This document shows positions 8,711 to 18,480 of a stretch of 64,000 nt of DNA, piece by piece; within the stretch, counting starts at the first letter, position 1; the number at the start of each line of letters is the position of its first letter. The position numbers and the translations under genes were made by a program. The stretch comes from Tamlana crocina (GTDB lineage Bacteria; Bacteroidota; Bacteroidia; Flavobacteriales; Flavobacteriaceae). The stretch lies in the NCBI GenBank assembly GCA_040429635.1, contig CP158972.1, forward strand, positions 3,355,501 through 3,419,500, given 5' to 3'. The notes beneath the pieces are model-generated. The model had not been told where the DNA came from, made no database searches, and worked only from the letters and a program-made list of their open reading frames with translations.

Positions 8711-11700
8711 ATGAAGACCACGTATCACAATGTAATGCAACATTTATTTTTAAAATTAAGTATTGTATTAACAACATGCTTATCCTATGCCTACACATTA
8801 CCCAACATACTATATCACGGTGGCGGTACAAGTGTAAGTCACATTCAAGAGCTAAATACCAATTACCGTTTGCATCAAATTTGTAAAGATGATATTGAAG
8901 GTTACAAAGAAATGCTTTCAGGTTCGGAATTTTTCCTATACCCATCGCTTCGGGAAGACATGAATGTTTCTATGATTGCAAGAGCCACAACTGGAAAAAT
9001 GGGCTTTGAGTTTTTAACAGGAGAAGTTCCTGAAAACTATCAAAAAGATAGTGTCAACTTCTTTTTCTTAAGCGACATAGATTTTAATTTAAGAGAATCG
9101 TTTGACATTTTTGTAAACGACCAACACCTGCTCACCTTCAATTCCAACAAGGATGGTTCACTCTCAGTTACCGAAAATCCAGGTAATGGTAATGCTGAAT
9201 ACATTTTAGTTAGGCGTGATGCCAATGGAGATGGTCTCGGGGCTTTTAGATTGTCTGTGCCTACTTCCAAAATCACAAAAGGAGAAAGTGCCAAAATTAA
9301 AGTGATAGGGCGCAAAAAAAATTCCAACTGCTGGTTTATGATTTTTAAAGGTACTGATGTGGTGGGGCGCATTAACAAATCAGTTACAGAAGAAATGGCC
9401 TTTAGCATCAAACAGAAAGATAATGTAATGTATGTAGATGCACCTGCGCATTTTGCTGGCAAATCCATTCAATTAATTTCCGACGGAAAAAAGAGTAAAC
9501 TAAAAACGTTTAAAGGCCAAGGCGAACTAGCAAAAGCGTCTTTCCAAATTAATGCTCCTAAACATAGTTTTGAGGTTATTTACAACAATGAAACCATAAC
9601 AGTAACTTTTGAAAAAGGCGACGGTTCTGGTATGAAAACCGACATTGTTGGTTCATTTTTATACCATCATATGACCAATTATAATCCCTATTGGACCGCC
9701 TCTTTAGCCAAACTTTACAAACCAGAATTCTTTGATACCTACGATAATTTCTTCGATAAAAAATACGAAAAAGGTTTAGTATCCATCATGAATTCCAGCC
9801 ACCAAGATATTGCTTGGGTAGATAGACCTTCGGTTTGTATTATTTTAAGAGATACGTTGCTATTAGCACCCGTTTTAAAGGATGCTTTTATACGCGACGA
9901 TTATGGTTTTGATATTGAAGATGGTTTAATGTTACGCGAATACATAGACCGCCACCCAGGGTCTGAGGCACAAATTACAGAATTGCTCAATAGAAAATTA
10001 GTATCCGTTGGCGCTACCTACAACTGCCCTTACGAAGATATGTACGATGCCGAAGACCAGATAAGGCAATTGTATTTAGGTAAAAAATGGGTAAAAAAGA
10101 CCTTTGGTGGATACGACTCTAAAGTATACTGGAATGTGGATGTGCCCGGTAAAACCATGCAGTTACCACAAATACTTAAAAAGGCAGGTGTAGATTATAT
10201 GGTAATTAGTAGGCATGCCAAAGGCATGTTCCATTGGGCGAGCCCTGATGGTAGTTCTGTGTTTACCTACTCCCCTGGCCACTACGGAAACGATTTATTG
10301 TATCTCACAAGAGATATGAACAGTAAAATGAAATACGGTGCGGAGCAAGTATTGTGGTGGGAAAACAGTTTTGAAGATGGTAAAATACACACTCCGCTTT
10401 TGTCGAGCCAAGACATGTTACCAGCCATTGATTATTCAGATTATATTGATACTTGGAACACTTTTGAAAAAGTAAAGGATAGCGACAGAGAAGAGATTGA
10501 AGTGAATTTACCAAAAATGGAACTCATGACAGTTGATGAGTATCTACCACTTGCCGAAAAACATGCCACCAAAGTAGATACCATTATGGGAGAGCGCCCC
10601 AATGTATGGGTGTATATTCACGGGCCTGGGCATCATGATGCGTTAACTGCTAGCAGGGAAGCCTCTAAACTATTGCCATCTGCAGAAAAGTTTTTATCTA
10701 TTGCCAATAAACTCGACCCTGTTAAAGCACCTTATCCATTTAAGGCTTTTGATGAAGCGTGGCAAGCCAAGATTTATCCAGACCACGGCTGGGGCGGACA
10801 CGATGGCGACGTTACTGATAATCTGTTTAAAGAAAATCTAGTAAAATCCAGAACCATGGGGCAAAACCTTTTAAATGAAGGCTTGGATATCATTGCATCC
10901 AAAATCAAAAAAAATGAAAAATTAGGAATACCTATTGTCCTTTTTAACAGTTTGTCTTGGGAAAGAACAGACCCGGTAACTACTACTCTTCAATTTCCAA
11001 AAGGCTATAAAAATGGTATTACAATAGTAAATAAAGACAAAAAAATAATCCCATCACAAATTACCAATGCCAAATATCATGATGATGGAAGCCTAAAAAC
11101 CGCCGATGTAACCTTTGTTGCAGAAAACCTGCCTTCAATAGGTTATACCACGTATTATATTCAAAACAAAAAAACCACCTTTACCAACAATGACGGTGCT
11201 ACCGCTTCATCCTATGAAAACCCATATTATCGCATCAACTTTGAAAAAGGCGGTATGACTTCAGTTTTTGATAAAGAATTGAATAAAGAACTGTTTGATA
11301 ATAGCGTATTTAAAACTGGAGATGTATTTACCATGCAGTCTGTTGGTAATGGCGCTGGAGAGTTTGGAGATGTACAACAACCCACCATGGTAAACTATGA
11401 CCAAGTGAGCACGCATAACCCTGAATGGGAAATTATTGAAAATGGCCCTGTTTACACTAAATATAGGTTAGAACAGCCAATTAAGCATGCTATTGTAAGA
11501 CAAGATGTAACGCTTTACCATAACCTAAAACGTATTTATTTTGATACAACTTTACGTAATTGGTCAGGAGAACTTTACAGAGAATTTAGAACAGCATTTC
11601 CAGTAAACATGGAAAACCCTGAAATAGCTCATGAAGTACCTTTTGGCACGGTAAGAGTTGGAAAAGATGAAATTGAAACCGCTGGGGAGCGCTACACCCC

Positions 11701-12292
11701 ATTGTGTAAAGATGTTCACCCAAGAGCTATTATCGATTGGATTTCAGCAACAGATGAAGAGGTCGCAATAACATTAAGTTCCTCTGTGGCCGCCGCAGAT
11801 TGGATAGACCCAACGGGAAAAACCGACAACAATATTTTACAGCATTTGCTATTAGCCAGTAGAACCTCGTGTCACTGGGAAGGGAATGAATATTCTCAGG
11901 GTGGTAATCACGATTTTCATAATGTGCTCACATCTACCAAAGCAGGTAGTGTATTAGGTCAAAAAATAGCAAAACAAAAAAATGAGCCAATTCAAGTGGT
12001 TGTGAACCCCATCACTACGTCAAAACCTTATTTATCGGAAAACTTGAGTTTCTTTTCTATTGATGCTGAAAATATTATTATTACTACCATTAAAAAAGCA
12101 GAGGATTCCGAAGATTTAATAGCAAGAATGTATAATGTGGAAGGTAGTACGGAAACCGTAAATGTGTCTTCGTATTTTGATATTAAATCCTATCATCATA
12201 CAAACATTATCGAAGAAAATCCTGTTCCAGTTGCATCTCAATTAGAAATTGGCAAGTATGCGATAGAAACCTATAGTTTAAAAGTTGATTAA
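8711..12292 (+). CDS. GH38 alpha-mannosidase-like protein (second of tandem pair)
   Basis: This 1193-residue exported protein has the same domain order as the upstream gene. The two are near-identical in long blocks of the catalytic domain, for example the region around CPYEDMYDAED, and clearly diverged in the first 300 residues. The zinc motif SSHQDIAW has His364 and Asp366; the nucleophile Asp in YWNVDVPGK is near residue 477. The signal peptide follows MKTTYHNVMQHLFLKLSIVL; a later start at the internal Met before QHLFLKL is possible. It is the second gene of a two-gene operon and is followed by a hairpin terminator at 12316-12348. The pair arose by duplication and probably differs in substrate fine specificity. 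Confidence 0.85.
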   Translation: MKTTYHNVMQHLFLKLSIVLTTCLSYAYTLPNILYHGGGTSVSHIQELNTNYRLHQICKDDIEGYKEMLSGSEFFLYPSLREDMNVSMIARATTGKMGFEFLTGEVPENYQKDSVNFFFLSDIDFNLRESFDIFVNDQHLLTFNSNKDGSLSVTENPGNGNAEYILVRRDANGDGLGAFRLSVPTSKITKGESAKIKVIGRKKNSNCWFMIFKGTDVVGRINKSVTEEMAFSIKQKDNVMYVDAPAHFAGKSIQLISDGKKSKLKTFKGQGELAKASFQINAPKHSFEVIYNNETITVTFEKGDGSGMKTDIVGSFLYHHMTNYNPYWTASLAKLYKPEFFDTYDNFFDKKYEKGLVSIMNSSHQDIAWVDRPSVCIILRDTLLLAPVLKDAFIRDDYGFDIEDGLMLREYIDRHPGSEAQITELLNRKLVSVGATYNCPYEDMYDAEDQIRQLYLGKKWVKKTFGGYDSKVYWNVDVPGKTMQLPQILKKAGVDYMVISRHAKGMFHWASPDGSSVFTYSPGHYGNDLLYLTRDMNSKMKYGAEQVLWWENSFEDGKIHTPLLSSQDMLPAIDYSDYIDTWNTFEKVKDSDREEIEVNLPKMELMTVDEYLPLAEKHATKVDTIMGERPNVWVYIHGPGHHDALTASREASKLLPSAEKFLSIANKLDPVKAPYPFKAFDEAWQAKIYPDHGWGGHDGDVTDNLFKENLVKSRTMGQNLLNEGLDIIASKIKKNEKLGIPIVLFNSLSWERTDPVTTTLQFPKGYKNGITIVNKDKKIIPSQITNAKYHDDGSLKTADVTFVAENLPSIGYTTYYIQNKKTTFTNNDGATASSYENPYYRINFEKGGMTSVFDKELNKELFDNSVFKTGDVFTMQSVGNGAGEFGDVQQPTMVNYDQVSTHNPEWEIIENGPVYTKYRLEQPIKHAIVRQDVTLYHNLKRIYFDTTLRNWSGELYREFRTAFPVNMENPEIAHEVPFGTVRVGKDEIETAGERYTPLCKDVHPRAIIDWISATDEEVAITLSSSVAAADWIDPTGKTDNNILQHLLLASRTSCHWEGNEYSQGGNHDFHNVLTSTKAGSVLGQKIAKQKNEPIQVVVNPITTSKPYLSENLSFFSIDAENIIITTIKKAEDSEDLIARMYNVEGSTETVNVSSYFDIKSYHHTNIIEENPVPVASQLEIGKYAIETYSLKVD

Positions 12293-12315
12293 TAGCAGTT
12301 ATATTTTCTTAAGAA

Positions 12316-12348
12316 AAAGCCGGCATCACTTTACAGATAGCCGGCTTT
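12316..12348 (+). terminator. Rho-independent terminator after the tandem GH38 genes
   Basis: The arms AAAGCCGGC (12316-12324) and GCCGGCTTT (12340-12348) pair perfectly over 9 bp around a 15-nt loop and are followed by a T-rich stretch. It lies 24 nt after the GH38 stop codon. The symmetric arms could also stop transcription coming from the other side. Confidence 0.8.
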
Positions 12349-12375
12349 ATTATTATTAACAGCATTTATCACGAA

Positions 12376-12438
12376 TTAATTGGTAATTACAGGAGCATCA
12401 ATTGGAGTTTTACTTTTTACCAGGTAGTATCTCACTAA
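12376..12438 (-). pseudogene. C-terminal tail of a second PNGase F gene, severed by the IS element
   Basis: On the minus strand this stretch reads [20 protein letters not shown] followed by TAA (12376-12378). The C-terminus of the characterised PNGase F of Elizabethkingia meningoseptica, as I recall it, is FVIAKSNTPISAPVVTN, a near-perfect match. The intact copy on the other side of the IS already encodes its own version of this strand (STYVVVKDTIPK). The tail therefore does not simply continue that gene and seems to come from a second, lost PNGase F copy. It abuts the left inverted repeat of the IS. Confidence 0.75.
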
Positions 12439-13741
12439 GTGTGTAAAGTTTAAATATCGAGGGTTAACAGCTCTCGATATTTTTTTGTTTAATTTTAAAT
12501 TTTATACACTTATGAAGAAAGAAGATTTTCTAAACGACGACTTTTTAAAACAGTTCAAAACAGGAGACGAACTAACCTCCTTTCTAAAATCCATCCAAAA
12601 GCGGGGCATTGAAAAGATGCTTGAAGGCGAGCTTGATGCGCATCTGGATTATGAAAGGCACCAACAATCCGATAACAGCAATACCCGTAACGGTTACGCT
12701 TCCAAAAAGATAAAAACGGCATTGGGCGAGACCAATATTAAAGTTCCCAGAGACCGAGAAGCCTCTTTTAACCCCATGCTCGTCCCTAAACGCACCAACA
12801 TGGTCGATGGCATAGAAAATGTGATTATCAGCCTTTATGCTAAGGGCATGAGTAATTCCGATATCGAAGAACAGATCCGTGAAGTCTACGATTTTGATGT
12901 ATCCACATCCACCATATCCCGCATCACGGATAAAGTTACCAATGATATTGTTGCCTGGCAGAACAGGCCATTGGAGCCCGTATATTTAATTACTTGGATG
13001 GATGGCATTGTATTTAAGGTTCGGGAGAACTCCAAAGTCATTAACAAAACCATGTACATTGCCGTAGGACTACGTAGAGACGGTAAAAAGGAAGTCCTAG
13101 GGCTTTGGCTGGGTAAGAATGAATCGGCGACCTTTTGGATGAGTGTACTAACCGATATGAAAGCCAGAGGCGTTCAGGATTTGCTTATCACGGCCACAGA
13201 TAATCTTAACGGTTTTACCGACACCATTAAAAACGTTTTTCCTGAATCCAAGACCCAAATCTGTGTGGTGCATCAAATTAGAAATGCTTGTCGCTATGTG
13301 GTTTGGAAGGACAAGAAGGAGTTTACAAAGGATATGAAAAGCATCTATGATGCACCTACCAAAAGCGCAGCAAAAGCCGCTCTGGAGGACTTTGCCCAGA
13401 AATGGGAACACAAGTACTCTTACGCTATTAAAAGCTGGAGGGACAACTGGGAAGAACTTACAGCTTTCTATGAATTCCCTTTAGAAATCAGAAAAATCAT
13501 TTACACTACGAACCTTATTGAAAACCTTAATGGAAAAATCAGAAAATACACTAAAAACAAACTCTCATTCCCAACAGATGAAGCTGTTATGAAATCCACT
13601 TTTTTAGCCATTAGAGAGGCTACCAAGAAATGGTCGATGCCCATTAGGAACTGGGGCATTATTTTAAACCAGTTTTTGACTATATTTGAAAAAAGGGTCC
13701 GGCTTTAATTAAGCCAAACCCTCGATTTATAACTTACACAC
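12439..13741 (+). mobile_element. IS256-family insertion sequence
   Basis: The element is about 1.3 kb, as usual for IS256. The left end reads GTGTGTAAAGTTTAAATATC and continues with GAGGGTT. The reverse complement of the right end reads GTGTGTAAGTTATAAATC and continues with GAGGGTT. This gives imperfect terminal inverted repeats of about 25 bp; the match may extend 2 bp outward to AAGTGTGTAA. A short hairpin (ATCGAGGGTTAACAGCTCTCGAT) lies just inside the left end. The flanking 8-9 bp (CTCACTAA and TTTTCGGG) do not match, so no target-site duplication is present. This fits a deletion or recombination after insertion. The right end supplies the stop codon of the adjacent PNGase F gene. Confidence 0.9.
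12512..13708 (+). CDS. IS256-family transposase
   Basis: This is a DDE transposase that cuts and pastes the surrounding element. I place the start at the ATG at 12512 ([15 protein letters not shown]), giving 398 residues; a start at 12485 would add nine residues lying next to the inverted repeat. Family features are the N-terminal [14 protein letters not shown] and [17 protein letters not shown], the first catalytic Asp in [11 protein letters not shown], the second in [10 protein letters not shown] and the Glu in [17 protein letters not shown]. The frame looks complete, so it could be active. Its base composition is somewhat richer in G and C than the neighbours. Confidence 0.95.
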   Translation: MKKEDFLNDDFLKQFKTGDELTSFLKSIQKRGIEKMLEGELDAHLDYERHQQSDNSNTRNGYASKKIKTALGETNIKVPRDREASFNPMLVPKRTNMVDGIENVIISLYAKGMSNSDIEEQIREVYDFDVSTSTISRITDKVTNDIVAWQNRPLEPVYLITWMDGIVFKVRENSKVINKTMYIAVGLRRDGKKEVLGLWLGKNESATFWMSVLTDMKARGVQDLLITATDNLNGFTDTIKNVFPESKTQICVVHQIRNACRYVVWKDKKEFTKDMKSIYDAPTKSAAKAALEDFAQKWEHKYSYAIKSWRDNWEELTAFYEFPLEIRKIIYTTNLIENLNGKIRKYTKNKLSFPTDEAVMKSTFLAIREATKKWSMPIRNWGIILNQFLTIFEKRVRL

Positions 13742-14825
13742 TTTTCGGGATAGTGTCTTTTACCACAACATAAGTAGAAATTGCATAGAAAGCCCCTGTT
13801 TGTCCAGATTGCGTACCCCCATCAGACACCCAATCTTCAAAATCATATTCAAAATTAAATGTTACATTAGAATTTGATTTATCAAACTCATCAATCCTAA
13901 CTGGCACTGCCATTCCCGGACACCAACCGGCTCTATCTGGCGCCCAATTACCACGTTGCGATTTTATTTTGTTACTACCACACCCTATTGGTTTAAGCTC
14001 GTGCGTAAACTTAGTTTCATTATCAATTTTAATTTGATGCGTTCTAAAACACCACTCAGAACAACCTCTACCATCGCTATCGGCTGGAGTTGCATGTCCC
14101 CAACCACTTATTATAGTTCTTAAATGTGTACTAAATGCATTACTAGGAACAGTAATTGTTTTGGATAAATCAAAGCCTGCGGAACTACTACCGTATGGAA
14201 CTCCTCCTAAAGAAGAACTGTTATAAGCAAGAACTTCTGAGACGGCGTAATAGGGAAAATCTGGAATGCCTTCTTCAAAATCAAAATCAACCGATAAATT
14301 CCAGCCGTCATCCCCCCAAGTCTCAATAAATGCACGAAGTTCTACCTGACCTTCTAGAAGAGATTTAAAATCGGTAACATCTATTTCAATACCGCGTGTT
14401 AATTGTGAGGTATCTACTCCATAAGGTGTAATGTATCTCCCCAACTCAAACCACTGTTTAGTTTTTTTATCCTTGACACTAATATTGGCATAAACATCCC
14501 AAATATTGCACCCTGCATTTGGGCAATCTAATTGTATAAACATTTTCACAGCCTTAACACTAGTATTATCTTCATTTAAAGTAAAAGTTGCTATTTTACT
14601 TTGGCTAAGACCTATTCCAAATGCTATTCTGGTTTTGCTAAATGTTTTATAATTTAAGGTTTTGAAGTCTTGTTGAGGATTCTTAGGTTTCTCTGGGATA
14701 TTTGTACCATCCGCAGTATTACCACTACAGCAAAAACTAAATACTAAAACACACGGTAAATAAACTGAAATTTTTAATGCTCTTTTTAATAATTCTGTAT
14801 TAATGACTTTATTCTTCTTTATCAT
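13734..14825 (-). CDS. PNGase F-type peptide-N-glycosidase, 3' end truncated by the IS
   Basis: PNGase F hydrolyses the glycosylamine bond between Asn and the first GlcNAc of N-glycans, releasing the whole glycan and converting Asn to Asp. The 363-residue protein matches E. meningoseptica PNGase F throughout: FGIGLSQSKIATFTL, LDCPNAGCNIWDVYANISV, GIEIDVTDFKSLL, ISGWGHATP, GRGCSEWCFRTH and NWAPDRAGWCPGMAVPVRID. The catalytic residues corresponding to Asp60, Glu118 and Glu206 of the mature enzyme are Asp110, Glu168 and Glu257. The six disulfide cysteines are all present. The signal sequence ends around FCCSG and suggests a lipoprotein. The last codons (SV and stop) come from the inverted repeat of the IS, so the natural tail of about ten residues is lost. 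The conserved core is complete and probably still active. Confidence 0.9.
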   Translation of the reverse strand: MIKKNKVINTELLKRALKISVYLPCVLVFSFCCSGNTADGTNIPEKPKNPQQDFKTLNYKTFSKTRIAFGIGLSQSKIATFTLNEDNTSVKAVKMFIQLDCPNAGCNIWDVYANISVKDKKTKQWFELGRYITPYGVDTSQLTRGIEIDVTDFKSLLEGQVELRAFIETWGDDGWNLSVDFDFEEGIPDFPYYAVSEVLAYNSSSLGGVPYGSSSAGFDLSKTITVPSNAFSTHLRTIISGWGHATPADSDGRGCSEWCFRTHQIKIDNETKFTHELKPIGCGSNKIKSQRGNWAPDRAGWCPGMAVPVRIDEFDKSNSNVTFNFEYDFEDWVSDGGTQSGQTGAFYAISTYVVVKDTIPKSV

Positions 14826-14992
14826 TTTTCATTAAATATTACGTAAATAGTTGTTTCTTAATAGAATAAGTAATACTAACAGTAAATTTATATTTAATTT
14901 TTTGAACCGAATAATAAATTATATTACCATTAGCGTGTGAAATTCATTTTTTAGTTTGAATATCAAACCTTTATCACATTCCATATAAAAGA

Positions 14993-15024
14993 AAAAGAAG
15001 AACCTTAGACAAGATTCTTCTTTT
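14993..15024 (-). terminator. Terminator of the susCD operon
   Basis: The arms AAAAGAAGAA (14993-15002) and TTCTTCTTTT (15015-15024) form a 10-bp hairpin with a 12-nt loop. On the minus strand the hairpin is followed by a T-rich run. It lies 37 nt after the stop codon of the LamG lipoprotein gene. Confidence 0.65.
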
Positions 15025-15060
15025 CACAAAAAAACTAAACTAATTTAAACCAAAAATGTT

Positions 15061-16929
15061 TTAATTATTCCAAACTATACCGCGCATTTCTCCGTTATAG
15101 TTTCCTGTTTCATCACTAAACTGGATACCTTTAACTCTATCTAATGGGAAATATGTTTGTAAATTAGGTTCTGTACCATCAATATCTGCATCAAGTTGAC
15201 CAACAGAACGCACTTCATCCCACCTTCTAAAATCTTTAACATAGCCATTTATTTTAGCTCCAAAAGCATTACCTATCCATGTTTCTCCCCAAACAGAATT
15301 CAGAGGCACACCAATATCTTCCTGTAGCGAAACCATTTCCCCATCAACATAAATCGCTGTGGTTCTAGCTGTATCGTCATGAACTATGGCTATATGCTGC
15401 CAAGTACCAGATTTTATTGTTAAAGCAGGATATGTAGGACCGGTATAATTTGCTATAGCTTCAATATATGTGAAATTCCAACCTCCTCCAGCATTGAGTA
15501 GGTTTTCTTCAGACAACTCTTGGTATCCATTAAGCCTTAAACCTAAAGTATTGTTACCAAAAATATCTCCCCAACCAAATGTAGGTAACTCCAAAGTTTT
15601 AATCTTTAAGTCAAACTCATAGGTATAATCTCCCGTAGGTGTGTAATTAGGTGTCATTCTAAATCCTACCGCATTAGGGTCTTCACTATCAATATATATT
15701 CCCTCTGCTGGCCCTACCAAGTTAGCATTTATTAAATCAATCTGCGCAGATAAGTTAACAGCTGCATCATCTAAGGCTGTTTGTCTCGTTTCACTCTCTA
15801 GTACACCATTAGCACCTTCGAGTAAGCTATCAATATAATCTAAGGTACCAATTGGGTAGTCACCATCCATATCACCCTCAACAACCGTAGCCCTAAAATC
15901 TGTTAATTCTTGTATAGCAGCATTAATATTATCATAGTTAAGTACAATTACCGGTGGCTCTGAGACCCATTCTACAGCTCCCTCAAGAGTTGCGGTTGAG
16001 TTACCAACGACATCAGAGAAAGATGACCCTAAATTAGACCCTAGTGGAAAATAAGCCTCTAGACCAGACTCTGTGCCATCAACGCTTGCGCCGATATTGG
16101 CTAGTATTGTTCCTTGATCTAATTCTGAATTCCAAACTTTAACCTCTTTTACTACAACATTACTGGAACGATCAACCCAAGTAGGCCCATTACCAATTAT
16201 GTAAGGTACATCTGTTGCCGCAGGTGTACCATCTATAGTAGCCACCAAAGTACCGTTAACATAGAACTTTTGTCCTGAACCTGAATTGGTATAAGCAATA
16301 TCCAGCCATTCTCCAGACTTAAGAGTTCCTGGATCTGCTCCAGCCACTACCCAACCAGAGGCAGTTCCTGCAACCAATTGTAAGGAACCATCACCAAAAT
16401 ATCTTGCAGTCATTCCATTATTAGGAAGTGCTTCTGATGAAAGTAAATTATTAAGTCCAGTTCCACTAAAAGCATTCAAGTCTACAATATACACCTGTAG
16501 CTCTATCGTTGAAGCTCCAAATAAAACTTGCTTAAGATTGTCTGATAGCTTTATTCCAGATCCATTTCCATGTTGGATCCATGGTACAGCTACCGAAACT
16601 GTACTTCCCTTAAACTTATCAATAGCCGCATTTAGTTTAATAACAGCGTCATCAATATCTGCTTGAGATTTAGAACTTTCAATACGTTTATAAATCCAGT
16701 TAACTACGTCTTGAAGCGCATCTTTTGACCCTGGTTGATAATCTCCTGCATTAATACCTTCAACACTTGTTGCTATTAAGTCTTCAGCCTCAGCTATTCT
16801 TCCTTCTAGCTGTGCAATATTAAAATTCTGCGCAGTTGCATCATCGTCATTGGCGCAGGATACTGCAAAGAACAGAACTAGCAACGGTAACACAAATGCT
16901 ACTTTTTTTAAACTGTTTAATATATTCAT
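15061..16929 (-). CDS. Surface glycan-binding lipoprotein with two LamG-like domains
   Basis: This 622-residue protein occupies the place of SusE/SusF-type surface glycan-binding proteins, directly after susD. It has a lipoprotein signal ending FFAVSCAND (Cys about 25). It shows a two-fold repeat of a helical segment and a LamG/concanavalin-like beta-sandwich. The first helical segment runs at about residues 40-110 (EGRIAEAEDLIATSVEGINA), with LamG 1 at about 115-325. The second helical segment (INAAIQELTDFRATVVEGDM) is followed by LamG 2 at about 405-620. The helical segments resemble FIVAR-type spacers. No catalytic motif was seen. It probably presents N-glycan or mannoside chains to the SusCD transporter; the actual ligand is inferred from context. 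Confidence 0.8.
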   Translation of the reverse strand: MNILNSLKKVAFVLPLLVLFFAVSCANDDDATAQNFNIAQLEGRIAEAEDLIATSVEGINAGDYQPGSKDALQDVVNWIYKRIESSKSQADIDDAVIKLNAAIDKFKGSTVSVAVPWIQHGNGSGIKLSDNLKQVLFGASTIELQVYIVDLNAFSGTGLNNLLSSEALPNNGMTARYFGDGSLQLVAGTASGWVVAGADPGTLKSGEWLDIAYTNSGSGQKFYVNGTLVATIDGTPAATDVPYIIGNGPTWVDRSSNVVVKEVKVWNSELDQGTILANIGASVDGTESGLEAYFPLGSNLGSSFSDVVGNSTATLEGAVEWVSEPPVIVLNYDNINAAIQELTDFRATVVEGDMDGDYPIGTLDYIDSLLEGANGVLESETRQTALDDAAVNLSAQIDLINANLVGPAEGIYIDSEDPNAVGFRMTPNYTPTGDYTYEFDLKIKTLELPTFGWGDIFGNNTLGLRLNGYQELSEENLLNAGGGWNFTYIEAIANYTGPTYPALTIKSGTWQHIAIVHDDTARTTAIYVDGEMVSLQEDIGVPLNSVWGETWIGNAFGAKINGYVKDFRRWDEVRSVGQLDADIDGTEPNLQTYFPLDRVKGIQFSDETGNYNGEMRGIVWNN

Positions 16930-16940
16930 CTTATTTTTTG

Positions 16941-18470
16941 TTAAAAATTACTATTCATCAAACCATTAGATTTTGTTTTTGTATCTGCAACATCCCACCA
17001 TAACTTGTTATCCATACGGTTTGTATTAATTGTATTTTGGTCTGTTGGCAACATTTCTGATTCTGTGTTAAATGCATTATCTGGATATCTAATGCGTTTC
17101 ACGTAAGTGCCTTGTGCTACGGAAGCAGCACTACTTACACCATCAATAGGCAAAGTTAGGTCTGGGTAATCTGTACGTCTAAAATCTACCCAAGCTTCTC
17201 GTCCATTAGGGAAGTTTGCTATGTATTTCTGGGTTATCAGTTGCTTTAATTGTTCTTCATTTGAACCAGACAACACAGGTACTTCATTAATGTATGCAGT
17301 AGCCGCGGCAGGATCTACACCAACAAATTCCATAGACGCTCTAACACCTTCTTGCATTAAGGTTGTAGGGTCTCCTCCTGTCCATCCTCTTAATGCGGCT
17401 TCAGCTTTTAAAAATACTACTTCAGTATAAAGCATTACGGGTTGATAATGGTCTATTTCAGCATCGTTACCTGTAAAACCAATATATGTGGTATTCTCAT
17501 TCATTGTTGCAAAATCATTAGCGTCTGCAGGTAATATATTATATCCATTTTCAACACCTTCAAGACGTTCACTGCCAAACATTGGTGAGCTTTCTTTGTA
17601 GCCAAACCAAATTCTTGCCCTAGGATCTTCCATGGATGTTTGAGAGTACATCAAATCAGTAAATGTTTTAGAACACCTAATATTATCCCATAAAATAGCC
17701 ATATTACGCAAATAATCATAAAAGCCATTTACCCAAGCTGGTATATGTGCTACATCATCATTACTTTGCATTACCCCACCATTAATAGCAGCTACTGCTT
17801 CTGCTTGTGCTTTTGCTGGATCTACGTTGGATATTCTCATAGCTAATCGTAAGCGCATAGAATTTCCAAAACGTTTCCACTTATCTAAATCCCAACCATA
17901 AATCAAATCGCTAGCACTTGGCATAATATACTGGTTAGCATCAGAAGCATCGATAGTGCTTACTGCCTTGTTTAGTCTGTCAAACAAATCATAATAAATA
18001 TCACGTTCAGTGTTGTAAGGCACTTTTGACCCAAAGCCAATGTCGAAGTATGGTAAATCACCATAGTAGGCCAACATTCGAGCCCATTCTGAAACTTCCC
18101 AAATTTCTAAAACTTGCATTAAATTGTTATAAAATGGATCATCACCATATATGCTTTGAAGTGATTTGATGTTAGCCAAACCATCTACAAAAAATGCATT
18201 CCATCCCGTAAAAGCCCATCCATCTACATACTCGTACCTACCAGACTCAAAACCAGATACCGTATTAGCCCAGTATTGTGCATAAAAATCTGCATATAAA
18301 TTTACGTTACGTTGATAATCAAAAACTGGCGTAGTAACAATTCTGTTAAATAATAGTTCTGGTTGAGGGGCAGTAACCGCGTTGGGATTCGTGTTAATTT
18401 CCTCAAAATTCTCTGTACAACTGACTGCTATAAAAAACACGCCAGTTAATAGCATTAATATTTTTTTCAT
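16941..18470 (-). CDS. susD: SusD-like outer-membrane glycan-binding lipoprotein
   Basis: SusD-like proteins form the lid of the SusC channel and capture oligosaccharides at the cell surface. I choose the ATG at 18470 (MKKILMLLTGVFFIAVSC), which gives a clean lipoprotein signal and starts 10 nt after the susC stop. A start at 18494 would overlap susC. The mature N-terminus ENFEEINTNPNAVTAPQPEL and the helical repeats (VNLYADFYAQYWANTVSG, YYDLFDRLNKAV, PVMLYTEVVFLKAEAALRG) place it in the SusD-like_2 type. The length of about 509 residues is normal. It is paired with the upstream susC gene and forms the uptake complex of this PUL. Confidence 0.9.
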   Translation of the reverse strand: MKKILMLLTGVFFIAVSCTENFEEINTNPNAVTAPQPELLFNRIVTTPVFDYQRNVNLYADFYAQYWANTVSGFESGRYEYVDGWAFTGWNAFFVDGLANIKSLQSIYGDDPFYNNLMQVLEIWEVSEWARMLAYYGDLPYFDIGFGSKVPYNTERDIYYDLFDRLNKAVSTIDASDANQYIMPSASDLIYGWDLDKWKRFGNSMRLRLAMRISNVDPAKAQAEAVAAINGGVMQSNDDVAHIPAWVNGFYDYLRNMAILWDNIRCSKTFTDLMYSQTSMEDPRARIWFGYKESSPMFGSERLEGVENGYNILPADANDFATMNENTTYIGFTGNDAEIDHYQPVMLYTEVVFLKAEAALRGWTGGDPTTLMQEGVRASMEFVGVDPAAATAYINEVPVLSGSNEEQLKQLITQKYIANFPNGREAWVDFRRTDYPDLTLPIDGVSSAASVAQGTYVKRIRYPDNAFNTESEMLPTDQNTINTNRMDNKLWWDVADTKTKSNGLMNSNF

Positions 18471-18480
18471 AATTCTTTTT

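Noticed and set aside
9040-9468. 142-codon open frame on the minus strand inside the second GH38 gene
   Set aside because: It is antisense to a well-supported GH38 coding region and has no recognisable domain. Frames of the same kind at 53316-53735 and 50919-51368 were dismissed for the same reason.
12431-13751. Target-site duplication of the IS256 element
   Set aside because: The 8-9 bp on the two sides do not match whichever inverted-repeat boundary is used.
14900-14915. Motif-like sequence (minus strand ATTATTCGGTTCAAAA) upstream of the PNGase F gene
   Set aside because: It aligns to the shared motif only with an inserted base and mismatches, and its distance to a possible -7 box (25 nt) differs from the other sites.
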